A stretch of DNA of 64,000 nucleotides from UPXZ01 sp049840795. Lineage in GTDB: Bacteria; Bacteroidota; Bacteroidia; Bacteroidales; Paludibacteraceae. Below are positions 1-9,101 of this stretch, one piece after another; the stretch's first letter is position 1, and each line of letters begins with the position of its first letter. The notes under the pieces are model-generated. The model searched no databases. It was given only the letters and a program-made list of their open reading frames with translations, and was not told where the DNA came from. The position numbers and the translations under genes were made by a program. The stretch spans positions 1 through 64,000 of the forward strand of contig JASGJK010000044.1 of the NCBI GenBank assembly GCA_049840795.1, read 5' to 3'.

Positions 1-130
1 GTATTGCTAAGGTTAATAGGGAAACACGATAGAATCCGAACAGCACCTCGATAACAAGTTGCGTTCACCGTTTCTATCATAACGTCTGACAGTGTAAGTA
101 TCAAAAACCGAAATCCGTAACATCGTTGCT

Positions 131-438
131 CTAAGGTTTCACCTCCTTCTTTTCTTTGACTTTGTAACCTAATTTTTCGATATTGGCTTTCAATTTCTCC
201 GTATTGGTTTTCAGCGAATCAAAAGTTACCTACTCGTTTTTTTATCGAGATTTACATCCAAGTCTTTCACCCCTTTTTCAAAACTGATGTTTCGTTGGAT
301 ACTCTCCACACACGATTGACAATGCAGCGAAACCTCAAAAGTCACACACTTTTTTGTGTTTTTTTTATCCTTAGCATTTGCCGTATTTACAATAGCAAAC
401 ATAGTAATAAAAGCGAATATAAAAAATTTGTTCTTCAT
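131..438 (-). pseudogene. HMA-domain (heavy-metal-associated) secreted protein, frameshifted
   Basis: A small periplasmic metal-binding protein of the HMA fold. It starts at 438 with a signal peptide (about residues 1-22, ending TANA) followed by the metal-binding loop HCQSC (C40, C43). The frame is lost near 226-232 after the residues LDKKT. The second half of the domain (VTFDSLKTNTEKLKANIEKLGYKVK) continues in another frame to a TAG at 131-133. Joined, it has the normal length of about 95 residues. It is the last gene of a minus-strand metal operon behind a TonB receptor. Because the receptor beside it is full of single-base indels, sequence error is as likely as real inactivation. Confidence 0.7.
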
Positions 439-471
439 TATTTTTGAGTTTTTTGATGTTTATTAATAAGA

Positions 472-2704
472 TTATGAGTAAATTATGGCACTTGTTATTT
501 TTTTCTTCAAATCCCAACGGTACCCTATGTAAAAGGTACGTCCGTGCACCGGTCCCCAAACCATCGACGCATCAAAATTGTCTCCGAAAGGATTTTGCAC
601 ATCTACGATCGGATGCTTCTGAATAAAGCCTCCGATATTTTCAACGCCTGCGTACAATGAATTGTTGGTACTTCGTGTTATTTGCGCATTTATCACGGCA
701 AAAGACTTAAATTTATATTGCCACAACGGATTCTCTTTTGCCGGATCGGGTACTTTCCGCCACCGTTGAATTGTGTGGTAAAATCAAACTGCCATTTTCT
801 TAATTTGGTAAGATACGAGAGTGTTATTAAACTTTTACTGCTGTTGGTCAACGGTTTATCGCGTAATGTACCCTGAATAGTCATTTTCACATCATTTATT
901 CTGTGCGCGACCGTTGCCGTAAAGTTTCTCATTAGCTCTATATTGGCTTCTATCTGAAACTGCTTGAATAAGAACGTCCGTTCAGTTTATAAAAAGCGTA
1001 CCTCGTGCGGATCGGTATCTACATCGGCCACTATCTGATTGTTGAACCGGGTGTAAAACCATTCAGTCATCACATTAAGCGTTTTACCGAACATCGGAAT
1101 AAAATTATGAGCATATACCATAAATTCCAAGCATCTTCCACCGGTTTGAGTCCGGCAGGAATCACCATTCTTCTATTACTTGCTAAGTAAAAATTGTTTT
1201 CGGCAAGAAACATCGGGCGCTCTAAATCCTTTTCCTGCTGACAGACGCAGGTGCGCATACTCTTTTAAGGCGTACCTGAAATGAAAACGAGGAGATACAA
1301 ACGTTCCGATCAGCGAGTTATGATCAATCCGGATCCCCGACATTGCTGTGATATTTTTATACACGATGGAATATTGCGTAAAAGCCCCCGATGTGTATTC
1401 ATTTCTCCCATAACTGGCCGGTAAAAGCCCCGACGACAAGATTTCATCATACACATCGGCATTAAAACTTGTTCCTACCGAAAGTTTGTGTACTTTCCCA
1501 AAGCTCATATCGTAAATCAAATTCGCATATAGATTGTTCGCTTTGCCGTCATAGTTTTTCAATCCGAACGAGCACATCCTGACGATGAACCGAACGACTC
1601 CAAAATAAGTCCTAAGCTGGAGTTAAACCCGTTTTCTTCGCTTTCTCCTTCGTGCGAATACGTGTTAAATATCAATCCGTTTTTTAGAAAAAACTCATAC
1701 CGTTCCGTATTTACACCTACCTTGTAACTCCGGTCAATAAGCCCTCCCATACGTTTTTCGGACAAAGCTCTTATCATAGCCTGCATAATATATCCATCGT
1801 TCTCGTAATGCCAGCGGTTGGCAAAATTGTACTGTTTCACCATCGGCATATCAATGTATCCGTCTTTATTTATATCTAATTTTACGAGTTCGTCCGATAC
1901 GTGCATAAAAATGCCTGTAAAAAGATTTTCTTTTAACTTCAAACCGCTTGTAGCGTTAAACTCTGTTCTTCCCGCGCTGTTCAGATACGCGTTTAACGAC
2001 AAAGGATCGCTGTTTTTAGGCTTTTTATATTCTACATTTATTTGCCCGGCAATGGCTTCGTACCCATTTTTGACCGATGCTACCCCTTTTGATATTTGAA
2101 TACTTTCCATCCAAGGTCCGGGAATAAAACCCAATCCGTAGGAAGAAGATAATCCGCGTAAATTAGGTACATTTTCAGTCAGTATCTGAACGTACTTTCC
2201 CGATAGTCCAAGCAATTTTATCTGTTTGGCGCCCGTTACTACATCATCGTAAGATACATCAACCGAAGCATTTGTTTCAAAACTCTCCGAAAGATTGCAG
2301 CAAGCAGCTCTTTTCAGTTCGTGTGATGTGACCGTTTGCACATTGAGCGGTGTAACGTGATTTCTTAACACACCTTTGCTACGGGCAGTTATATCCACCT
2401 CATTCAGTTGGCGTACATCGTTCATCGTTACGTGCAACAACGTACTGACACTGTCATTTACCGATACGGTAAGTGTATCTGCCACGTAAACAACATTACT
2501 CAAAATCAGTTTATTAGTGGTATTTGAAACGGCAATCTCAAACATTCCGTGCACATTGGTGGCAACACCCGTATTTTCATTCTCCCACCGCACACTCACG
2601 CCGGGAACGGCATTGCCTGCTTTATCTTTGACAATTCCTTTGACTTGTGCCGTAGCAACCACAATGTGAAAAGCCAAAAACAACAGCAATATATTTTTTT
2701 TCAT
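472..2704 (-). pseudogene. TonB-dependent outer-membrane receptor, multiply frameshifted
   Basis: Outer-membrane receptor that would import a ligand using TonB energy; the neighbouring HMA protein suggests a metal or metal chelate. The start at 2704 gives a signal peptide (MKKNILLLFLAF..ATAQ), a carboxypeptidase-regulatory-like domain (about residues 20-105) and a plug domain (about 120-230), then beta-barrel strands. The barrel is readable only by changing frame at about 1598, 1570, 1215, 1118, 985, 970 and 750. Typical barrel signatures survive: HRQDVL then FGLKNYDGKANNLYANLIYD, GFRAPDV, and the C-terminal GRTFYIGYRWDL close to 490. Several shifts fit one extra or missing base in a T or G run (for example 1215 and 985). 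Content is conserved across all breaks, which argues for recent mutation or sequence error, not long decay. Confidence 0.75.
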
Positions 2705-2805
2705 TGTTTTGTCTGTATTAAAAATTTGAATATTTGTATAAATAGCATAGAGCGACGACCAACCGACGGTAGCCACGCTCAAAATATATCTATCAGAGAC
2801 AATAT

Positions 2806-3270
2806 CTAAATGATTAAAACAGATTTTTGCACCAAAACGGTTCTACCCGTCAGGAAAAGACAGTAGAAATCAGGTGGAGGATAATACCGTTGTGGCGAAT
2901 GGATTAAATCTTGGTAAGAATAGGATGCAGGAATAAAAAGAGTGAAAAACACCGTTTTAATACGTTCCAGATGCAAGTGATTTATCGGGCATACGGGTGT
3001 TTCTACCGTCAAACGTTTGAAATTGCAAGATTTACTATGATGAATCGCCTCGCAAGCGCTTTGGTTATCCTGCTGTTCACCGGCAAAAGACATTTCTTGT
3101 TCGCAATGTCTTTTGTCACTACACGTATGCGAAAGCGAAGATACCATCTCAATCCCTGTTTTTTTACAGTCGGAACAGCAGTACGTCACCAAGTTATATC
3201 CTGTGCCGAACATAAAAAAAAGGACGGAAAAACACAGACTCAATATTATATGTAACGGAGTTTGTTTCAT
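2806..3270 (-). CDS. HYC_CC_PP-type small secreted protein
   Basis: Small cysteine- and histidine-rich protein of about 154 residues. I chose the ATG at 3270 because it places a hydrophobic export segment directly at the N-terminus (MKQTPLHIILSLCFSVLFFMF). It then shows a YCCSDC cluster, spaced Cys/His residues and a C-terminal PPPDFY segment, the pattern of the Bacteroidetes HYC_CC_PP family. That family is usually found just upstream of TonB receptors and HMA proteins, as here. Its biochemical role is not known to me; the Cys/His content and position suggest metal binding or sensing at the envelope. Gap to the receptor start is about 100 bases. Confidence 0.6.
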   Translation of the reverse strand: MKQTPLHIILSLCFSVLFFMFGTGYNLVTYCCSDCKKTGIEMVSSLSHTCSDKRHCEQEMSFAGEQQDNQSACEAIHHSKSCNFKRLTVETPVCPINHLHLERIKTVFFTLFIPASYSYQDLIHSPQRYYPPPDFYCLFLTGRTVLVQKSVLII

Positions 3271-3297
3271 TTTTTCATAATGCGAAAATACAATCAA

Positions 3298-3690
3298 AAC
3301 TCGAAATGTGCTATATTCTTTGTTATTTTGAATTATTTTAAATAATATTTAACTCTAATTTCCCAATAGCTATTTGTATATCAGCATACAAACACCATTG
3401 AACCGCTTAAATATTTTATGAATCAGAAATCATTTAATCGTCAGGGATGTGACTTTATCAATAATTTAGGTACTTTGCAAACAATTGCATAGATTCTATT
3501 ATCCTGAAATAAAACACGGATTACTAAAAAATAGTTACCCGTCCAACAGCAACTTGGCGCATCACACAAACAACCGAGACAGTTCAAACAACCACCTTGC
3601 ACAAATCACACAGAATTAAATTAAATATTAGGTACAATCTATTAAAAAAAAATGTAATTTTGCACCCTATAATAAAAATTATTTTTAATT
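3298..3690. other. Intergenic region between divergent genes
   Basis: Spacer between the minus-strand metal operon and the plus-strand gene at 3691. Apart from a promoter-like TAATTTTG at 3655-3662 no gene, hairpin or repeat is visible. Confidence 0.4.
3655..3662 (+). promoter_or_regulatory. Putative -7 promoter element
   Basis: TAATTTTG matches the Bacteroidetes -7 consensus TAnnTTTG and lies 29 bases before the start codon at 3691. No clear TTTG -33 box is seen 19-20 bases upstream. Confidence 0.45.
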
Positions 3691-4525
3691 ATGAAAAAAG
3701 TTTTATTCTTCTTATTGTCAGTACTCTTAATATCCGCCGGATTTAATATCATGCACCAAAAATGAGAAAATGCAAATGAAACAGCTAAATTTCTCAAACA
3801 GATTCTATCTTAATCCGGCAGATACTATTATCGGCTCATTAGCGGTAAGAATCAATGCAGAACTTCCTGAAAAATTTCACAACAAAGAAATTCTTGAGAA
3901 TGTTCAGAAACAAATTATCGCTAAGATATTTGGAGAAAAATACACGCATGTAGATAACGATTCGATTATCGCCATGTACACGCGCGTACTTTATCAAAAC
4001 TTTAAAGATGATTACGCGGCTGATTTTCAGGAAATAGTAAAAAACAAGGGTGATCGTCCGACCATCAACAATGAAATTGACGTAGAAGGTATTTCTATGT
4101 TTTTGGACAATAATATACTATCTTACAGTTTTGAGAGTTATATATATTTTGGAGGTGCGCACGGAAATACCAATCGGCTTCTTTACAATTTTGATTTGAG
4201 CAACGCGCATATCATTAAAGAAAGTGATTTATTTATTCCGGAATACAAAGAATCGCTCACTGCACTTATAAAAGAGCAAATTGTAGAAGAAAGTGCGGAA
4301 ATAGAATCGGTGGCAGACCTAAATGATTTTGACTTTTGGGCTGATCAGATAAAACCAAACGGAAACTTTTACATTGACGAAGAAGGATTGGTATATGTGT
4401 TTAACCAATATGAAATTGCGCCTTACAGTATGGGACAAACAGAAGTGACACTTCCCTTTGAAAAGCTGAAACCGCTTATGAAAGCGGGAAACATCCTGGA
4501 ATATCTTTATAAAACAACTAAATAA
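3691..4525 (+). pseudogene. DUF3298-like exported protein, single frameshift
   Basis: Exported protein whose C-terminal half resembles DUF3298 (RsiV/PdaC type) domains: the segment SYSFESYIYFGGAHGNTN followed by NFDLSN and ending with LPFEKLKPLM. The ATG at 3691 gives a signal sequence (MKKVLFFLLSVLLISAGF), but this frame stops after HQK at about 3767. Adding one A to the A5 run near 3758 joins HQK to NEKMQMKQLNF and restores one protein of about 278 residues. A homopolymer error or a recent loss is therefore likely, and translation from the internal ATG at 3770 would lack export. Function beyond envelope location is unknown. Confidence 0.65.
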
Positions 4526-4533
4526 ACTGATGT

Positions 4534-4869
4534 ATGCCACTTAAAATGGAAAAAGACAATCGATTATCTTGGGGAATTAGTCTGCTTGTTTTCGGTATTT
4601 TGTTTTTAATCAACCAGTTGCACATATTGCCGGAAAATATTGCTAATTTGGTATTTGACTTCAAAAATTATCCCGTCATCTTAGGAGTGATTTTTCTATT
4701 GTTTCATAAAAATAAAAGTATCGGTATCGTTTTACTCGTAGTAGGACTATTGTTCCGTTTACAAAACATTATTCACTGGACAAGGAATATCTCCGAATAT
4801 GCCTGGCCCTTATTGCTTATCATTGCCGGAATTATCCTTATTTTCGGCGTAAAAAAAGGAAAAAGATAA
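4534..4869 (+). CDS. Small integral membrane protein, LiaF-TM/DUF5668-like
   Basis: Protein of 111 residues with four predicted membrane helices (about 12-28, 40-58, 62-80 and 91-107) and short loops, ending GVKKGKR in the cytoplasm. The WGISLLVFGILFLINQL opening and WPLLLIIAGIILIF close match the LiaF transmembrane/DUF5668 repeat pattern found in envelope-stress membrane proteins. ATG 4534 or 4546 could both be used. It lies 8 bases after the preceding gene and is probably co-transcribed. No catalytic residues are seen. Confidence 0.6.
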   Translation: MPLKMEKDNRLSWGISLLVFGILFLINQLHILPENIANLVFDFKNYPVILGVIFLLFHKNKSIGIVLLVVGLLFRLQNIIHWTRNISEYAWPLLLIIAGIILIFGVKKGKR

Positions 4870-4928
4870 ATTTTCACACACAAAGCGTTATGTATTAATA
4901 TTACGGAGAATTTTTTGTTATAAAAAAA

Positions 4929-5342
4929 GATGATTATCCGTAAAACGACCTAAAAATTAATTGCCACGCCTTTTAAGGCGTGGAACCAATATCCGGAATG
5001 AAAATGACTTTAGTCAAAATATAAGTAGTAGAAAATAATTATTGTAATGTTTTTTCGAGGCTGTTTTTGAGCAGATTTTTTGGGATTTTATCCGAAGATT
5101 TAGTGGGCTAAATCAAGGATAAAAGCGTAAAAAGATGCTAAAAAGAGACCGAAAGAACAAACAAAGCATTTAGATTTAGTTTTTAATAATTATAGCGTTA
5201 ATTGTTTTTTACTACTTATGATTATTTCTATAGATTATAGGATAAATTTGGGCTAAAGCCCACAAATTACCATTTTGTAATCCACGCCTTAAAAGGCGTG
5301 GCAACTGAAGAAATATACTATGTCGCTTTGCGGATAACCATT
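4929..5342. mobile_element. MITE-like non-coding element, copy 1
   Basis: Element of about 414 bases without a gene. Its ends are inverted repeats: TGATTATCCGTAAAACGACC at 4931-4950 and, inverted, TGGTTATCCGCAAAGCGACA ending near 5340. The same terminal sequence bounds a second, shorter element at 30281-30410. Inside is a nested pair of palindromes (CCACGCCTTTTAAGGCGTGG at 4965-4984 and its counterpart at about 5282-5301), a GGGCTAAAGCCC hairpin near 5252, and an AGTAGTAGAAAA/TTTTTTACTACT inverted pair. Confidence 0.6.
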
Positions 5343-5359
5343 ATAAAAAATCAGTCAAG

Positions 5360-6122
5360 ATGAAAATCGTACTTATCGGAGCCGGTAACGTTGCCGTAAA
5401 CATCGGCTGGGAGCTTAAAAAAAGAAGCGGAAATTGTACAGATTTACAACAGAACCGAAAAATCGGCTCAGGCATTAAGCAAACTCTTAAACGTGCCTTA
5501 TTGCTGTCATTTTGAAGAACTGAATTTAAGTGCGGATGCCTATATTTATGCGCTAAAAGACAGCGCATTAGATAACGTAATAGATAAAATATCTACATCT
5601 GAGGCAGTACATATACATACCGCAGGGAGCGTTTCGATAGATATTTTTAAAGGTAAAACAGACAACTACGGCGTTATTTATCCTTTGCAAACATTTTCAA
5701 AAGAAAAACGGGTAAATTTTGATGATATTCGACAATTTTGGAATCGAACAATGCAACTGTCTGCTGATAAAATTACAAAAATTGCTAAACTATTATCTTC
5801 CGATATTCATTATATAAGCAGCGAGAAAAGAAAATTGCTGCACTTAAGCGCTGTATTTGCCTGCAACTTTACAAATTATATGTATGTGCTGGCAGAAAAA
5901 ATCACAAAAGAAGCAAATTTAGATTACAACGTATTACTTCCGCTGATTGCCGAAACAGCAGATAAGCTTAAATACCTGACACCGGAACAAGCTCAAACCG
6001 GTCCGGCGTTAAGGAAAGATTATAATACGCTCAACAAACATTTGGATTTATTAAAAAACATACCGGAATTACAAAACATTTATTTACTCATAAGTACATC
6101 TATTGATAAAAACTTTACATAA
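5360..6122 (+). pseudogene. Rossmann-fold/DUF2520 oxidoreductase-like protein, single frameshift
   Basis: Two-domain protein resembling NADP-dependent oxidoreductases: an N-terminal Rossmann domain (MKIVLIGAGNVAVNIG, dinucleotide loop GAGNVA) and a C-terminal helical DUF2520 domain. The start at 5360 leads into a frame that ends early. The correct frame (EAEIVQIYNRTEKSAQALSKLLNVPYC) resumes after an A7 run near 5420, where six A residues would keep it open. The joined product is about 253 residues, normal for the family. It opens a tight cluster with the flavodoxin gene 2 bases downstream. Substrate unknown; in Bacteroidales this gene commonly sits beside a UbiA prenyltransferase and maf, as here. 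Confidence 0.7.
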
Positions 6123-6124
6123 AA

Positions 6125-6613
6125 ATGATAAAAACAGCAATAATATACTCCACTACGAATGGTGCAACAAGCAACATCGTCAAGTATATATCCGATAAAT
6201 TGACCGGTGAAGAGGTTACCATAATTAAATTGAAGCGAAACTCTAAAGTAGAACTTGCCGCTTACGACAAAATTATCTTGGGTGGTTCTATTTATTTGGG
6301 CGATATACAACCCGTTATGTCAAGATTCTGCAACGCCCATCTTGATGTACTTCTCACCAAAACTATCGGACTGTTTTTGTGCGGAATAGAACCCGAACTT
6401 GTGAGACAAGATTCGCAACTTGAAATGGCGTTTCCTAAAAAACTTTATAATCACGCTATTGCTACTGCTTTTGTCGGTGGAGAAATCATTTTCGAAAAAT
6501 TAAATCCTACGCAAAAATTTATATCGAAAAATTTCTTCAAAATCAATGAAACCACTCAGTTTATTCGTTATGATTTGATTGATATTTTTGTATATCAAAT
6601 GCTTTCTGCCTAA
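6125..6613 (+). CDS. Flavodoxin-domain protein (HemG-like)
   Basis: Flavodoxin-fold protein of 162 residues that should bind FMN and carry electrons. The phosphate-binding loop is near the N-terminus (IIYSTTNGATSNIV, residues 6-19), followed by DKIILGGSIYLGDIQPVMSRFC, the flavin-binding segment of HemG-type flavodoxins. A menaquinone-linked protoporphyrinogen dehydrogenase role is possible but not proven; many paralogs exist. It starts 2 bases after the DUF2520 gene and ends 8 bases before the prenyltransferase, so it is part of the same transcript. In relatives this position is often held by a KdsC-type HAD phosphatase, so its presence here may be a local replacement. Confidence 0.6.
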   Translation: MIKTAIIYSTTNGATSNIVKYISDKLTGEEVTIIKLKRNSKVELAAYDKIILGGSIYLGDIQPVMSRFCNAHLDVLLTKTIGLFLCGIEPELVRQDSQLEMAFPKKLYNHAIATAFVGGEIIFEKLNPTQKFISKNFFKINETTQFIRYDLIDIFVYQMLSA

Positions 6614-6620
6614 TGTATTT

Positions 6621-7610
6621 ATGGTAAATTACCTCAATATTATTCGCTGGAAAAACCTTCTCTTCATTATATTGATTCAATGGTTGATACAGCATGCCGT
6701 AGTTTTCCCCATACTTCAAACTTACGGTTTTGACCTCTTGCAAAGCACTCATTTAGGGTATATGCTAATTATTGCCACTGTGCTGGTAGCTGCCGGAGGA
6801 TACGTAATCAATAATTATTTCGATGTAAAAATAGATATGATCAATAAGCCGGAAAAAATGATTATCGTAGCCGGAAAAATATCAAAAAAAGCGGCAATGC
6901 GGTATTATCAGTTCATAAGCGGATTGGGAATTGTGTTAGGACTAATCGTGGCATTTACCCTGAAAAGTTTTTCGCTTGCCTTTATTTTCATCCTCACACC
7001 GGGATTGCTTTGGTTTTATTCGGCCAGTTACAAACGACAATTTATATGGGGCAACTTGGTAGTTAGCCTGCTTGCCTCACTAACCGTTTTCTCCGTAGGG
7101 ATACTGGAAGTAGCCATATTGAAAATACAATACGGCAGCTTGATTTACCAAACCTATATACCACAAACCATATACGGATGGACTGGTGGATTTGCTTTCT
7201 TTGCGTTTCTGTGTACGTGGATCAGAGAAATTATCAAAGATATGGAAGACGAAAACGGCGACAGGGAAATGGAATGCCGAACTATGCCCATCAAATGGGG
7301 AGTAAAAAAAACAAAGATTTTTTTGTACGGCTTAATAACGGTAACGATTGCCTCGCTTTTCTTTTTCTACTTCCGTTACATCCATTTTGAAGGCACATTA
7401 ACATTTCGTTATATTCTTTTCGGATTAGTGATACCACTGTTTGTTTTAGCGTATCTGATTTTCAAGGCAACGCTCCCTGTCGATTTTAGACAAGCATCTA
7501 CACTCTCTAAATTTATTATGCTCATAGGCATTTTATATAGCATATTTTTCTACTATTTAGAAGCGAAAATGTATAATTTAACTTTTTTCGGACTATTTAT
7601 AATCAAATAA
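6621..7610 (+). CDS. UbiA-family prenyltransferase (geranylgeranylglycerol-phosphate geranylgeranyltransferase-like)
   Basis: Integral membrane prenyltransferase of 329 residues that would transfer a polyprenyl diphosphate chain to an acceptor. The first aspartate motif NNYFDVKID (D68, D72) and the second, DMEDENGDREM, follow the UbiA pattern of two Mg-diphosphate sites, with about eight membrane helices around them. The ATG at 6621 is preferred to earlier alternatives because it follows the stop of the flavodoxin gene and starts right before the first helix. Annotated Bacteroidetes homologs are usually called geranylgeranylglycerol-phosphate geranylgeranyltransferase, but the acceptor here cannot be told from sequence. 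It is followed by maf with 1 base between. Confidence 0.7.
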   Translation: MVNYLNIIRWKNLLFIILIQWLIQHAVVFPILQTYGFDLLQSTHLGYMLIIATVLVAAGGYVINNYFDVKIDMINKPEKMIIVAGKISKKAAMRYYQFISGLGIVLGLIVAFTLKSFSLAFIFILTPGLLWFYSASYKRQFIWGNLVVSLLASLTVFSVGILEVAILKIQYGSLIYQTYIPQTIYGWTGGFAFFAFLCTWIREIIKDMEDENGDREMECRTMPIKWGVKKTKIFLYGLITVTIASLFFFYFRYIHFEGTLTFRYILFGLVIPLFVLAYLIFKATLPVDFRQASTLSKFIMLIGILYSIFFYYLEAKMYNLTFFGLFIIK

Positions 7611-7611
7611 C

Positions 7612-8187
7612 GTGCTGGCAAATATCCAAAAATACCGTATAATTCTCGGCTCGCAATCGCCGCGCCGCAAGGAACTTCTGAAAGGATTAAACATTGATTT
7701 CGAAGTAAAAACCATTGATACGAACGAAGATTTCCCGCCGACAATGGTGGGTGTGGAAATTCCGATGTATCTGGCGAGAAAAAAAGCAGATACTTTTGAA
7801 CTGGCAGAAGACGAACTTCTCATAACTGCCGATACCATTGTATGGCTCAAAGGCGAAGTATTCGGCAAACCGGAAAATAAAAAAGAGGCAAAAGAGATGC
7901 TCAAAAAACTCTCCGGACAAACGCATCAGGTGATTACCGGCGTAAGTATTACCACACAAGCGCGCCAAAAGACATTTCACGTGATTTCCGAAGTGCATTT
8001 CGCACATTTAAACGATAGCGAAATCGATTATTATGTTGAAAATTTTAACCCGCTGGATAAAGCAGGCGCTTACGGAGTGCAAGAATGGATAGGGTACGTT
8101 GGTGTAGAGCGTATTGAAGGTTCTTATTTTAATGTAATGGGACTGCCCGTACAACGATTGTACAATGAGTTGAAACACTGGAAATAA
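7612..8187 (+). CDS. maf: Maf-like nucleotide pyrophosphatase
   Basis: House-cleaning pyrophosphatase of 191 residues that hydrolyses non-canonical or excess nucleoside triphosphates to monophosphates. The Maf signature SQSPRRKELL is at residues 13-22, with ITADTIV and the C-terminal KAGAYGVQEW as further conserved motifs. Translation begins at a GTG at 7612, directly after the prenyltransferase stop, since no ATG exists before the signature. The gene closes the DUF2520-flavodoxin-UbiA-Maf cluster. Confidence 0.85.
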   Translation: MLANIQKYRIILGSQSPRRKELLKGLNIDFEVKTIDTNEDFPPTMVGVEIPMYLARKKADTFELAEDELLITADTIVWLKGEVFGKPENKKEAKEMLKKLSGQTHQVITGVSITTQARQKTFHVISEVHFAHLNDSEIDYYVENFNPLDKAGAYGVQEWIGYVGVERIEGSYFNVMGLPVQRLYNELKHWK

Positions 8188-8204
8188 CGACTAAAGTCCG
8201 TACA

Positions 8205-8914
8205 ATGAATCTCGAACATGCTTCTCCCCTGCCCTTTTTCAGTTTTATGATACTAAAAATAGCATCGTAATCATTGTAGATATTTTTAGGGCTACAACTA
8301 CAATCTGTACGGCTTTCTTTAACGGATTGAAATCGGTACGCACCGTAGCATCTATCGAAGAAGCGAGAGAGATGAAAAGCAAAGGATACTTAGTGGCAGC
8401 AGAACGAAATGTTCAAAAAATAGATTTTGCAGATTTTGGCAACTCCCCATTCGATTATACACCCGAAAAAATCAAAGGGAAAGAGCTTATTTTTACGACA
8501 ACAAATGGTACTCAAGCTGTAGAAATGGCAAAAAATGCTGACCAAATAGTGATTGGCTCTTTTTCTAATATTGATATACTGACAAAATTCTGCATTAAAA
8601 AAAATAAAAACGTTACCATCTTATGTTCCGGTTGGAACAACAAAGCATGTATTGAAGATACCCTTTTTGCCGGTGCCTTAGCAGAGAAATTGATTCAATC
8701 CGGACAATTCGAATACCATTCCGATTCGGTAAAGATTTCGATGGATATATGGAAACTTGCAAAAACAAATTTAATTTCGTACATTCGCCAAACGGAACAT
8801 TATGATAGATTGGTCAAAAACGGCTTGGAACACTCGGTGGAATACTGCTTGACGTTTAATACCGCACCGGTAATTCCATACAACAAAAAGTCTAAGCAAA
8901 CTTTTGAGATTTAG
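8205..8914 (+). pseudogene. ComB-like 2-phosphosulfolactate phosphatase, single frameshift
   Basis: Family of phosphatases named for ComB of coenzyme M synthesis; in Bacteroidetes the true substrate is unclear. An ATG at 8205 opens MNLE, and after a shift of one base near 8216 the sequence reads CFSPALFQFYDTKNSIVIIVDIFRATTTICTAFFNG, the conserved start of the family, continuing to the stop at 8914. Conserved blocks include VDIFRATTT, FTTTNGTQA and LCSGWNNKACIEDTLFAG. The joined length of about 236 residues is typical. Without the shift, only an internal start lacking the first catalytic block (DIFRATTT) would be used. Confidence 0.7.
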
Positions 8915-9101
8915 ATTTTGCCATTGGAATTATCAATATTATTTAATTAGACGACAGCATTTTATAAAAAATTTATAAAAAATCTCTCATCCAATCCCTT
9001 TTCCTGACGAAATGGTTATAAATACCATTAAATACTAAAATGGATACCATTCATTTTAATGTTGACATTCACAAACACCGTTAGATAAAAAACTTAAGAT
9101 T

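Noticed and set aside
1..130. Possible end of another gene before the HMA protein
   Set aside because: The frames there give no recognisable protein sequence and the segment is cut by the window edge.
5405..5425. Programmed -1 frameshift at the A7 run in the DUF2520 gene
   Set aside because: The needed shift is +1 (one A too many), not the -1 produced by A-AAA-AAG type slippery sites, and similar errors occur in many unrelated genes.
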